NCBI GenBank assembly: GCA_002418285.1
Contig: DIDT01000038.1
Span: 28,727 to 77,330 of the forward strand
Direction: 5' to 3'
Source of the DNA: Phycisphaerales bacterium UBA5793
GTDB lineage: Bacteria > Planctomycetota > Phycisphaerae > Phycisphaerales > UBA5793
Length of the DNA stretch: 48,604 bases
Within the stretch, counting starts at the first letter, position 1. The number at the start of each line of letters is the position of its first letter. The position numbers were made by a program, and so were the translations under genes. Under the pieces are notes generated by a model. The model saw nothing but the letters and a program-made list of their open reading frames with translations, was not told the origin of the DNA and ran no database searches. Positions 40,873 through 48,604 of this stretch are shown here, in pieces.

Positions 40873-41964
40873 TCAGGCTTCGGGCTCTGGTGATTTCTCG
40901 ACCTGTTGGCGGAGTTGGATCTGCTGTTGTTGCAGTTGCTTGAGCATCTCCTCAACTTTCTTCATCTGCTCGTCCATGCGTTTCATCAACTCTTCCGCAC
41001 TGGGCAGAGACTGGTCTTTGAGGAGTCCGTTGCTGTCAATGCGAAGCTCACGCAGCTGTGGCTCGATCATCAGGAACTTCTCTTTCAGTTCCGGGATGTT
41101 CTCGAGCTGCAGCCGGCGACCGCTGAAGAACTCCGGAGAGAGCAGTTCAATCTGGTTCTCTCCGCCACCGGCCAATCCGAACGGCTGGGCTTCCCACTTG
41201 GCCAGCGTCGCCGTGATCTTCTTCTTGTCACCTTGGCGCAACACGGTCAGAGTGACCTTCGTCTCCGGCTCTGACTTGGCAATGGCCTGGCGAAGTTCAT
41301 CGATGGTGATCGAATCATGATTCTCCGAGCCGATCCTCGCGCCGACAATGATGTCCTTGGGCTTCAACCCCGCCTTGGCTGCTGGTGAGTCCTCAACGAC
41401 GCTGTCGATGCGCACTCCGGCCCCGCCGTCGAGGTCCAGGTATTCGCGCAGGTCATCGCTGATCGGCGCAAGTTGCACGCCGAGCATCGACTTTGGCGAG
41501 GTCCATGCCATGCCGTTCTGTGTGGGAGCGACCCCAGGAAACGCCTGGCCGAGCGATCGGAATTGCACGCCGCCCGGCTGAACCTGGAAGACATGAGCGT
41601 CTGGTCCATCCTCGTCACCTTCTGACTCCTCGAAGAATTGGATGTTCAGATCGCCGAGGGCTTTCTCGAGACCCTCTGCATCTTTCACGTCGACTTTCTT
41701 GCCATTAATCCAGAGTTCGATCTGCTCGTCGCCATCAGTCCTCTTGCGCTCAATGCGAACAACCTGCGCTTCTCCCTCCGGCGGTTCGCCGAGAGTGACG
41801 ACCCGGGTAACCGCACGGGACTCTGACGGTTGTGTCACCACGACCGTTTCTGTGGAGCGATCCTTCTGTTCGTCAACCTGCGCCTGAGTGGAGCAGGCGG
41901 CGAGGGTCAAAAGCACCGATGCGCCGGTAGAAAACAACAGCTGTACACCGGAGTCCGTTGGCAT
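40873..41964 (-). CDS. PDZ-domain lipoprotein
   Basis: A 363-aa protein. The start at 41964 has AAAGGA nine bases upstream. The signal GASVLLTLAACS contains a lipobox Cys. The middle is soluble, with an acidic segment (EESEGDEDGPD). The PDZ domain (about 160-260) has MLGVQLAPISDDLREYL, then VVEDSPAAKAGLKPKDIIVGA and TKVTLTVLRQGDKK, as in HtrA-type PDZ domains. The C-terminus is a Gln-rich coiled coil (about 315-355, MLKQLQQQQIQLRQQ). No serine-protease domain. It probably senses or binds C-terminal peptides. Last gene of the operon. Confidence 0.83.
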   Translation of the reverse strand: MPTDSGVQLLFSTGASVLLTLAACSTQAQVDEQKDRSTETVVVTQPSESRAVTRVVTLGEPPEGEAQVVRIERKRTDGDEQIELWINGKKVDVKDAEGLEKALGDLNIQFFEESEGDEDGPDAHVFQVQPGGVQFRSLGQAFPGVAPTQNGMAWTSPKSMLGVQLAPISDDLREYLDLDGGAGVRIDSVVEDSPAAKAGLKPKDIIVGARIGSENHDSITIDELRQAIAKSEPETKVTLTVLRQGDKKKITATLAKWEAQPFGLAGGGENQIELLSPEFFSGRRLQLENIPELKEKFLMIEPQLRELRIDSNGLLKDQSLPSAEELMKRMDEQMKKVEEMLKQLQQQQIQLRQQVEKSPEPEA

Positions 41965-42008
41965 GGGGAGCCATCCTTTCAACTGCGAAGGGGACCAGAA
42001 CGCTTGAG

Positions 42009-42986
42009 TTAGCCGCCCACGGAGTTTCCGTCGACGGATTGCCGCTGCTGCTCCAGGAGCAGAAGATCCAGCAGCACCTCCTCGATACGACGCAGTTGGG
42101 CCTTGATTCCGTCGAGTTCTTCCCGCAGAGCCTGCGAATTGGGATCGGCAAACTGTGGAGACGCACCGGGCACCTGCAGAACCCGGGACTGTGGGTCGTT
42201 CTTCGGCACCGCGTAGGTTGTGCCGGGCCGATTCGACGCTGTCTCACTCGATTGGATGAGTTCCCGGAGGATCTGCTCCCGGGACTTGCCCGAGGAATCG
42301 AGCGAGCCGTTGGGCTGGCGAACCGCCGCCATGGCAACCGGGTCATATGGCGCGAGGTGGACTTCGATCTCGGTTTCGCGGCCTCGGCGGAGGAGCACCA
42401 TGTTGACCGTGTCATCTGGCAGAGCGCCAGCCATGATCTCGGAGAACTGGGTGTTGGTCATTGGTCGTCTGCCGTTGCATTCGACAATGACGTCGTAGAT
42501 CTCAAGACCCGCCTTGGCTGCTGGAAGATTGGGTTGCACTTCAGTGACGATCAATGCGTCGCCAGGCTTGACGGCGAGTTGGGCCGCCAAGGCACCGGTG
42601 GCTGGTTCAAGCAGCACGCCGATCATGGCGCGTGGCGAGACGTGCAGCACTTCACCCTTGGGATTCACAAACACAATGGTCCGGTCGGGCAACTGCTCGA
42701 TGGATCGCTTTTCGATCTCAAGCCAGTTGGTGCTGCGAAACGTGGCGTTGCCGATGGTCGCTTCGAACACGCCATCCGGCGCGTGGGTTACTTGCACCCG
42801 TGCGGTTGGATTAATGACATCAGGCGGGAGCGCCGGCGCCTGCCGGTTGGATCCGGCGGACCCATTGCCCGGAGTTTGCGCTTGTGCAACACCGCTCAGG
42901 GCCGCCGCGGTGATCACGGCTGCAGCGAGAAACTTCGATCGACGCAGTGCTTCCATGATGTCGTTCTTCAAACTTACAGTTCCCAT
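42009..42986 (-). CDS. Secreted PDZ-domain protein
   Basis: A 325-aa protein, signal peptide (KFLAAAVITAAALSGVA) ending near AQAQ. Start at 42986, with GGGGG seven bases upstream. A domain of about 100 residues precedes a PDZ domain: MIGVLLEPATG, then PGDALIVTEVQPNLPAAKAGLEIYDVIVECNGR. The C-terminus ends in a predicted coiled coil (EELDGIKAQLRRIEEVLLDLL) much like that of its neighbour. Operon order with the sigma and anti-sigma genes suggests a role in sensing envelope state. Again no protease domain. Confidence 0.83.
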   Translation of the reverse strand: MGTVSLKNDIMEALRRSKFLAAAVITAAALSGVAQAQTPGNGSAGSNRQAPALPPDVINPTARVQVTHAPDGVFEATIGNATFRSTNWLEIEKRSIEQLPDRTIVFVNPKGEVLHVSPRAMIGVLLEPATGALAAQLAVKPGDALIVTEVQPNLPAAKAGLEIYDVIVECNGRRPMTNTQFSEIMAGALPDDTVNMVLLRRGRETEIEVHLAPYDPVAMAAVRQPNGSLDSSGKSREQILRELIQSSETASNRPGTTYAVPKNDPQSRVLQVPGASPQFADPNSQALREELDGIKAQLRRIEEVLLDLLLLEQQRQSVDGNSVGG

Positions 42987-43022
42987 ATGCATACCCCCAC
43001 GATGATGCAACACCCCAGCCGT

Positions 43023-43631
43023 TTAGTATCGGCTGGCGAGCATGACCGGCTCGCTGTTCGTTTCACGCAGGACCGGGTTGGAGTTCTCGTCCAGCTGCAG
43101 GTTGTAGAGATTCACCGGACGTCGCTCGACGATCTGCCGGACATAGGTGACAAACTCGCCCGATTTCGTCTGTGAAACGTCACGGATTTCGATGGGTAGC
43201 TCGCCGATGACATACGGTTGATCCATGTACTGCGCGAGCAACGCATCAGTCGCCGGTGCGGAAGCGGGGGACGGTGGGATCAGGATTGAGCCTATCCAGG
43301 CCATGCCCATTACCAGCGCTGCCGCCCAGCCCAGTGCCGGTCGCCACGAGGCAATCGACCAGCTCGGCGCATGAGAACTGATCGCCTGGCGGGCAGGCAG
43401 CTCCACGGCAAGTGCGTCTCGAACCTCGGCATCGAAACCGCATTCGAGCGTCTGCATGAGTCGCTGCTCTTCGGCCAGACGGCGCCATGGTTCGGCGCTG
43501 GCGCCCGCCATCGCGCGAAACTCGTCCCACTCAGAATGTTGGGCCGAACCGTTCACAATCGCGTCGATCAGTTGGTCGAGGCGGCCCATCTCTGGTTCGG
43601 ATGGGTTCGTGGGTGTATTGCTTCTGGTCAT
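43023..43631 (-). CDS. Anti-sigma-like membrane protein (module 2)
   Basis: A 202-aa protein; start at 43631 with AAGGAA nine bases upstream, two bases past the sigma stop. The N-terminal about 60 residues are soluble with WDEFRAMAG, as in short anti-sigma domains. There is no H-x3-C-x2-C motif. One membrane segment is at about 100-118 (PALGWAAALVMGMAWIGSIL). A periplasmic domain of about 80 residues follows. Function as anti-sigma is inferred from position and topology, not from a domain hit. Confidence 0.72.
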   Translation of the reverse strand: MTRSNTPTNPSEPEMGRLDQLIDAIVNGSAQHSEWDEFRAMAGASAEPWRRLAEEQRLMQTLECGFDAEVRDALAVELPARQAISSHAPSWSIASWRPALGWAAALVMGMAWIGSILIPPSPASAPATDALLAQYMDQPYVIGELPIEIRDVSQTKSGEFVTYVRQIVERRPVNLYNLQLDENSNPVLRETNSEPVMLASRY

Positions 43632-43633
43632 GA

Positions 43634-44245
43634 TCAGATTCCTTGTGTGCCGGGACTGCACGCTTCCTTGTGTTCATCAGACGAAGCCCGATTCGTGCGG
43701 TCGAGCCATTCTTCGCGGAGCATCTTCCGGGCGCGGCTGAGGCGTGTTTCGATCGTTGTACGCGGCAGGTCGAGCAGCTCGGCAATCTGTGCCGATGACA
43801 ATCCTCGGACGCACCGGAGCAAAAGGGGTTCGCGGAACTCGATGGGCAACGTCTTGGCATGCTCCAGCAGACTCACGGCCTCGTCATGAGTCTGGCCCAC
43901 TTCAATCGGCCCCTTGAATCGGTCCTGGGTGTAAACATCATCTTCGATGGACCGGTCGCCTCGTCCCTTCAGCGTGCGGGCAGCCTCTCGCGCAATGTTG
44001 ATCGCGATGCGCCGAAGCCAGGGCCGGAATGATTCGGCGTCTCGCAGAGTGTGCAACTTGGACACGAACTTGACGGCCACGTCCTGCATGAGATCCTCGA
44101 TGTCCAGTTCTCGCGGCTTGTGAGAAAGAAGAACAGCCGCGAGCCACGGGCGATGCGCCCGCCACAGATCGCTTTGTGCCCTGTGGTCGCCCTGCATAGC
44201 CAGGACCACCACGTGATCCGGTGCTTCCATTCCCTGATCGGGCAT
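43634..44245 (-). CDS. ECF-type RNA polymerase sigma factor (module 2)
   Basis: A 203-aa sigma factor with GGAGG before the ATG. Region 2: LDIEDLMQDVAVKFVSKLHTL and FRPWLRRIAINIAREAAR. Region 4: LPIEFREPLLLRCVRGLSSAQIAELLDLPRTTIETRLSRARKML. It heads a four-gene minus-strand operon with an anti-sigma-like gene and two PDZ genes. The layout recalls RpoE/RseA with RseP/DegS PDZ sensing, but no protease is in the operon. Confidence 0.94.
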   Translation of the reverse strand: MPDQGMEAPDHVVVLAMQGDHRAQSDLWRAHRPWLAAVLLSHKPRELDIEDLMQDVAVKFVSKLHTLRDAESFRPWLRRIAINIAREAARTLKGRGDRSIEDDVYTQDRFKGPIEVGQTHDEAVSLLEHAKTLPIEFREPLLLRCVRGLSSAQIAELLDLPRTTIETRLSRARKMLREEWLDRTNRASSDEHKEACSPGTQGI

Positions 44246-44419
44246 CGTTCCTCCAGATGCGCCGTAGGCCGCGGTTGGTCAGAAAAGGGCAGCGGACCGG
44301 GGGCCAAAAGACAATAGGGGGTCCGCCTGTAGAGGCTGATTCGGATAGACCGGCGGGTGCGGATGCAGAAAAAGGCGCAGAATCCGAGACGCGACGGGCG
44401 ATGAGTATGATTCGCCGCC

Positions 44420-45379
44420 ATGAACCCTCGTCCGGACGAGTTTCGCATGCCCCTCGGTGACCACCTCGAAGAACTTCGAAGTCGGGTCATCATGTGCCTT
44501 GTTGCCCCCCTGATCCTCGTCGTACCTTCGCTCTACTTTGGCAAAGCAATCCTCGAATGGCTCTTGTCGCCCATTCGCGATGCCATGATCCGTGCCGGTT
44601 TGCCGGGTCGAATCCAGTTGCTCTCCCCGACCGAGCCCATGATCTCGTACTTCAAAATCGCCCTGTTGGCGGCGGTGCTCGGAGCGGCGCCGGTTATCCT
44701 CTGGCAGTTATGGAAGTTTATCGAGCCCGGTCTCTACGACCGAGAAAAACGCGTCGCCTACCTGCTCCTGCCGGGGAGCACACTGCTGCTGGTGCTCGGA
44801 GTGGTCTTCAACTACTACGTTGTGTTTCCGATGACCCTGCGGGTCCTGGTCGCCTTCGCCCAGACCATGCAGCCGGCGGCTGCAGTCGCCCCACCTGCGG
44901 GAGAGACGATTCCTCCAGAGATCGTGGAGGGTATCCCGCAGGTTCCGCACTACGCCTATGACCCTCCCGAACTCCGGCCCTTCCAGATCTACTTCAACAC
45001 CACACTTCACCAGCTGCGCATGCGCGGCGAGGATGGCAAGTTCTATGGTGCCGACCTGCAGACCGACACCGGCTTCGCCCAGCAGTACGAGATCAAGGCT
45101 TACCTGAACATGATGCTCGGCATGACACTCGCCTTTGCCATCGCGTTCCAGTTGCCTCTCGTCCTCCTGTTGCTGGGCTGGGTTGGGATTGTGGACATCA
45201 AGTCGTTGCGGTACTATCGGAGGCATGCACTGCTCGGTTGCGCGATTGCTGCAGCCGTCCTGACTCCGCCCGATGTGACATCGCAGGTGGCGCTGCTTAT
45301 CCCGCTGTACCTGCTCTACGAACTGAGCATTATTCTGCTGCGATTCGTTCCCGCCGTAAAGCCAGTTGAGTCGCAATAA
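44420..45379 (+). CDS. tatC: Sec-independent (Tat) translocase subunit TatC
   Basis: A 319-aa membrane protein. MPLGDHLEELRSRVIMCL is the conserved TatC N-terminus. Six membrane segments can be placed (for example LVAPLILVVPSLYFG, LLALGVVFNYYVVFPM-type, MMLGMTLAFAIAFQLPLVLLLL). A 90-residue periplasmic insertion lies between about 155 and 225, rich in Pro and Glu, making it longer than E. coli TatC (258); such insertions occur in several other phyla. tatA/tatB are not in the window. The Tat substrate at 39286 is a possible client. Confidence 0.94.
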   Translation: MNPRPDEFRMPLGDHLEELRSRVIMCLVAPLILVVPSLYFGKAILEWLLSPIRDAMIRAGLPGRIQLLSPTEPMISYFKIALLAAVLGAAPVILWQLWKFIEPGLYDREKRVAYLLLPGSTLLLVLGVVFNYYVVFPMTLRVLVAFAQTMQPAAAVAPPAGETIPPEIVEGIPQVPHYAYDPPELRPFQIYFNTTLHQLRMRGEDGKFYGADLQTDTGFAQQYEIKAYLNMMLGMTLAFAIAFQLPLVLLLLGWVGIVDIKSLRYYRRHALLGCAIAAAVLTPPDVTSQVALLIPLYLLYELSIILLRFVPAVKPVESQ

Positions 45380-45487
45380 CCCAGCGGACGCGATCGCCAG
45401 GGGCCGAATAAACTCCATTGAAGCACGACTTTTCTCAATGTGCGGATTGATGCGGATATAACGCCAAGGACGCTTCTTCATCCACCG

Positions 45488-46150
45488 ATGATGCCCATGC
45501 CTGAGCAGGAATCGCAGACCGGTTGGGTTTCGGGGGGTGACCTCCAGACCGGTGCGTTCGGCTCTGTCTGGCAGTGGGTGAAGCAATTGACGATTCTGCG
45601 ATCGACACCACGCGGGCCGAGAACGCCGCCGATTCGTGCCACCGAGCGGGATGTCCGAATGATGAAGCGGGCCCTCGAACTGGCTCGCAAGTCCGCCGCC
45701 GCAGATGAAGTGCCTGTCGGCGCGGTTCTCTATCGCGGCGACGAGATCATCGCCGAGGCCCACAACCTTCGCGAGGCGGTCAACGACCCCACCGGGCATG
45801 CCGAACTCATGGCCGTCCGCTACGCTGCTGAGAAACTCAAGACCTGGCGCCTGAGCGACTGTTCGCTCGCGGTGACACTCGAACCTTGCCCGATGTGCGC
45901 CGGCGCCATCGTGCAGGCGCGAGTCGGCCGATTGGTGTACGGTGCCACGGATCCGAAAGCGGGGGCCGTCCACTCGCTCTACAACCTGTGCACCGACCCC
46001 AGGTTGAACCACAGTGTCGAAATCGTGCACGGGGTTTTGGCGAACGAGTCGAGTGAGTTGCTCAAGGCGTTTTTTCGCCGCCGTCGCGCCGAGAAAAAGG
46101 CCGACCGCGACACTCCTCCCTCCACGTCGCCGCGGCGCCGCATTCGCTGA
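45488..46150 (+). CDS. tadA: tRNA-specific adenosine deaminase
   Basis: A 220-aa enzyme making inosine at tRNA-Arg position 34. Zinc and active site: H104-A-E106 in TGHAELMAVR and C134-P-M-C137 in LEPCPMCAGA. The core begins at about residue 52 (RATERDVRMMKRALELAR); the first about 50 residues are an unusual extension. A basic, Arg-rich tail follows the core. The start is uncertain: 45488 (ATGATG) is chosen; GTG 45440 and an ATG at 45497 are options, none with a good ribosome site. Confidence 0.88.
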   Translation: MMPMPEQESQTGWVSGGDLQTGAFGSVWQWVKQLTILRSTPRGPRTPPIRATERDVRMMKRALELARKSAAADEVPVGAVLYRGDEIIAEAHNLREAVNDPTGHAELMAVRYAAEKLKTWRLSDCSLAVTLEPCPMCAGAIVQARVGRLVYGATDPKAGAVHSLYNLCTDPRLNHSVEIVHGVLANESSELLKAFFRRRRAEKKADRDTPPSTSPRRRIR

Positions 46151-46269
46151 ATCGCTGCTGTCAGCGGCATTTACGAGATTCAAATTATCTGCTGCGCGCG
46201 TGAAACCGCCGTCGGCCGGGTATACTCAAAGGCCGCAGATTAGGCAATTGGCCTGAGGAGGGCCGACAG

Positions 46270-46899
46270 ATGCAGGCGCGTTCGGTCGCACTCGACAGCA
46301 AAGTGTTGGTTCTCAATCGCCTCTACATGGCGGTGCGAGTCATCTCCGCGCGCCGCGCATTTCGCCTGCTCGTCAAGAATCTTGCTGAAGTCATCAGCGT
46401 CGAGGATGGTCGATACTGCAACTACGACTTCCAGACCTGGACGGACCTCGCGCAATTGCAGCAGCAGTTTGAGCGAGACCAGCACGACTGGGTGCGCACC
46501 GTGCGGTTCGATATTGCCGTGCCGCGCATCATCCGTCTGCTCGGCTACGACCGTCTGCCCCAGCAGCAGGTGAAGTTGAATCGCAAGAACATTTTCGCCC
46601 GCGACCGCAATCAGTGCCAGTATTGCGGCCGCGCGTACTCCACCAGCGAGTTGAGCATCGACCACATTATTCCCAAGAGCCAGAAAGGCGGAGATACCTG
46701 GGAGAATCTGGTCTGCGCCTGCACTTCGTGCAATGCACGCAAGGGTGGCCGCACGCCCGACCAGGCGAGCATGTCGCTGGTGCGCCGACCGATTCGGCCG
46801 AAGCGCAATCCAATGATCACGCTGCGCCTCGGCGACGATCGCTACGCCTGCTGGCAGACATTCCTCGACAACGCGTACTGGTCTGTCGAACTGCGTTGA
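46270..46899 (+). CDS. HNH endonuclease family protein
   Basis: A 209-aa protein with GGAGGG eight bases before the ATG. The N-terminal about 110 residues are well structured (LDSKVLVLNRLYMAVRVIS) and common in planctomycete homologues. The HNH domain has CQYCGRAYSTSELSIDHIIP and CTSCNARKGGRTP: two CxxC zinc pairs around the catalytic DH and N. The family is widespread and often chromosomal with no phage link; its substrate is unknown. Confidence 0.88.
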   Translation: MQARSVALDSKVLVLNRLYMAVRVISARRAFRLLVKNLAEVISVEDGRYCNYDFQTWTDLAQLQQQFERDQHDWVRTVRFDIAVPRIIRLLGYDRLPQQQVKLNRKNIFARDRNQCQYCGRAYSTSELSIDHIIPKSQKGGDTWENLVCACTSCNARKGGRTPDQASMSLVRRPIRPKRNPMITLRLGDDRYACWQTFLDNAYWSVELR

Positions 46900-46915
46900 T
46901 CGCACTCGCGGTTGA

Positions 46916-47614
46916 CTAATTCGAATGCGCTGGCGCTGCTTCGCGCAGCGCGGTAATCGCGGCGCGGTAGTCGCTCTTCTTGAAGATGCTTGATGCTGCT
47001 GCGATGACATCGCAGCCCGCTGCGAGACAGTCGATCGCTTCCTTCGGCCCGATCCCACCGTCCATCTCGAGTCGCTGCTCGTGGCGCAGCAGAGGCGCGA
47101 TCGCACGCACCTTTTCGAGCACTGGCGAGATGAATGATTGACCAGAGTATCCGGGATTTACGCTCATCACCAGCACCATGTCAAAGTACTCGACGAGCGG
47201 CAACACGCGCTGAACATCAGTGGGAGGGTTGATCGCAATGCCCGCCGTCCCGCCTCGATCGTGTATCGCATTCGCGATGTCGCGCGCCGCTGCGACCTCT
47301 CCAACCGCCTCGACGTGGAAGGTCAGATTGTTCGCTCCGGCCTCCATGAACGGCTCGACGAAGTGGGCGGGTTCGGCGATCATGAGATGCACATCGATGA
47401 ATACTCCCGGAAAGTGCCTGCGCACTGCCTTGCACATGTCTGGCCCCATCGTCAGATTCGACACGAAGTGACCATCCATCACATCCAGGTGTAGCAGGTC
47501 TGCTCCGGCGTCCAGGACCGCTCTGCATTCCTCGGCAATGCGGCCAAAATCAGCCGAGAGAATCGACGGAGCAATCAGCGGCACGCGCGGCGGATGGGTG
47601 AGCAGTTCGTTCAT
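46916..47614 (-). CDS. rpe: Ribulose-phosphate 3-epimerase
   Basis: A 232-aa TIM barrel of the pentose-phosphate pathway interconverting ribulose-5-P and xylulose-5-P. Motifs: IAPSILSADFGRI, LHLDVMDGHFVSNLTMGP (metal His/Asp), DVHLMI, MSVNPGYSGQSFI and EMDGGI. Size fits. Start at 47614; a longer frame from 47644 has no support. Converges with the HNH gene, 16 bases apart. Confidence 0.96.
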   Translation of the reverse strand: MNELLTHPPRVPLIAPSILSADFGRIAEECRAVLDAGADLLHLDVMDGHFVSNLTMGPDMCKAVRRHFPGVFIDVHLMIAEPAHFVEPFMEAGANNLTFHVEAVGEVAAARDIANAIHDRGGTAGIAINPPTDVQRVLPLVEYFDMVLVMSVNPGYSGQSFISPVLEKVRAIAPLLRHEQRLEMDGGIGPKEAIDCLAAGCDVIAAASSIFKKSDYRAAITALREAAPAHSN

Positions 47615-47721
47615 GATCCATCGTAGTCCCCGATTGGACATCATTGAACTTACGACTCACCGCTTGATTCCTTGCCGCCCGCGGAGCCTCCGGGGGCGGC
47701 ATCCGGCCTAAGAGCGTGGGA

Positions 47722-48140
47722 TCACACATCGCCCGCGATCAGGTCCATCGCGGCATGGATGATGACCGGGACGATCGAGTCCGACGCGAATGCAAAGAGC
47801 CAGAGAATCGCGCCCGTGATGGTGACGCCAGTCCCGATACGAAGCGCGCTGGGTGCACCCGGACCCAGGATGCTCCGGAAGCGGCCGCACGCCACCCAGT
47901 GGCCCACCACGCAGCCGGAGCAATCCATTGGATGAAAATACCGGTCGAGTAGAACGAGCTGCGCGCCGAACCTGGCTGGCGGTCGGAAACCGATTTCGCA
48001 AACTTTGGGTAGAGTCAGCGATCGAGCATGGGGAGCACGATCGCAATCACAAACATCAGCGTCAGATCCACTGCGCCTGCTTGAATCTGAGGCGAACCGA
48101 CCGCGGTGGTTTGTGCCAGAATGAACGGTGCCGGAATCAT
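47722..48140 (-). pseudogene. Remnant of a CPBP-family intramembrane protease
   Basis: On the minus strand one frame opens at 48140 with MIPAPFILAQ and a hydrophobic segment ending FVIAIVLPMLDR, then a TGA at 48015-48017. The same frame goes on as LYPKF, the expected continuation of this family. About 170 bases on, a different frame gives WLFAFASDSIVPVIIHAAMDLIAG and a stop at 47722, which matches the last conserved CPBP motif. The EExxxR and FxxxH motifs are lost. So the gene carries a stop, a frame change and an internal deletion. Confidence 0.65.
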
Positions 48141-48537
48141 GGGTCGATCCCAGCCGTCACTCCTGTTGGGAGGATGGTTCAACCCGGGCGCCCTGCCGAT
48201 GCACCCTGAAAGCGCGTGACGTACCACTCCTGGGATCACAGCCCTATTCAAAAAATGCTCTTTTCGGACCATCTGCGGCAGAGGGGCGGCAGTTTTGCGC
48301 AATCCGGCCGGCTCTTCGGGAGACTCGTCGCCGAATCGCGAGAGCGCCGTGGATGGACTGTTCTTGGCCTCTCTGCAAGTTTCGAAATACCCCCCGACAC
48401 TGCCGATGGCAGGTGGCGGAGCAGACGAAGTTCAGTCCATCGTCCTTGAGGGATCACCGGAACACGCCACGTCGACGCTGGCGACCGACCGACCTATCCT
48501 AGAGGCCATGCCGAAAAGGCCTCAAGCCTGTCGGTAC
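48141..48537. other. Intergenic stretch, no gene seen
   Basis: These 397 bases contain no reading frame that I can support, no terminator hairpin and no repeat. The tRNA-Pro promoter probably lies in the last 60 bases but no clear hexamer pair was found. Confidence 0.45.
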
Positions 48538-48604
48538 CGGGGTGTAGCTCAGCTTGGTAGAGCGTTGCGTTCGGGACGCAAAGGCCGCAGGTTCAAATCC
48601 TGTC
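48538..48604 (+). tRNA. tRNA-Pro(CGG), cut by the window end
   Basis: CGGGGTG acceptor strand, D-arm GCTC/GAGC, anticodon stem TTGCG/CGCAA around TTCGGGA with anticodon CGG, and the start of the T-arm. The acceptor 3' strand is beyond the window. Confidence 0.93.

Overview
The window reads as a chromosomal segment of a planctomycete, most likely class Phycisphaerae. This is inferred from gene content: a prepilin of the planctomycete type, several secreted TPR/PDZ proteins, ECF sigma factors paired with anti-sigma proteins, a TatC with a long periplasmic insertion, a choice-of-anchor B protein, and an HNH protein of the type usual in that group. No rRNA is present, so the placement is inference.

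Left part (1-10171), accessory. A type II-C CRISPR-Cas locus occupies 1-5722. It has an array of 14 complete identical 36-bp repeats plus one cut by the window edge, then cas2, cas1 and a compact cas9 (1101 aa) on the minus strand, and a tracrRNA with its own promoter and terminator on the plus strand upstream of cas9. There is no csn2 or cas4. The layout matches Neisseria-type II-C loci: the array is read towards the cas genes, and each repeat ends in an extended -10 promoter. Immediately next (6077-10138) is a small integrative-element module: an unknown protein with a DNA-binding-like C-terminus, an excisionase-like protein, a Prim-Pol primase without helicase, an Xre-type regulator, and a tyrosine integrase whose last codons run into tRNA-Val(UAC). 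The CRISPR locus may be cargo of this tRNA-Val element; the far attachment site is not in the window.

Middle part (10255-36478), mostly housekeeping and envelope genes: a choice-of-anchor B protein, a UbiD-family decarboxylase and tRNA-Gln(UUG). Then comes a translation and precursor cluster: a GlmU-type uridylyltransferase lacking the acetyltransferase half, prs, rplY, pth, rpsF, ssb and rplI, with no rpsR. It is followed by a large secreted TPR-gluzincin protein, an SH3 protein, a TolC-like lipoprotein, an FG-GAP repeat protein, a lone atpD with a CRP-like palindrome upstream, a PrcB-like protein, a secreted protein, a YkgJ-type cysteine-cluster protein, a lone sucC, a prepilin-like protein, a tyrosine-rich secreted protein and a mannose-6-phosphate isomerase.

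Right part (36538-48604): two separate ECF sigma/anti-sigma modules. The first has a ZAS-type anti-sigma and a TPR lipoprotein. The second has an anti-sigma-like membrane protein and two protease-less PDZ proteins. Around them are a ferredoxin, a Tat-exported PGRP-type amidase, a Lon-N-domain protein, tatC, tadA, an HNH protein, rpe, a decayed CPBP protease gene, and a tRNA-Pro(CGG) cut by the window end.

The strongest candidate for something new is the complete, apparently functional II-C system. Its array promoters, tracrRNA promoter and cas9 promoter all appear to derive from the same repeat-like element, and it sits beside a tRNA-integrated module.
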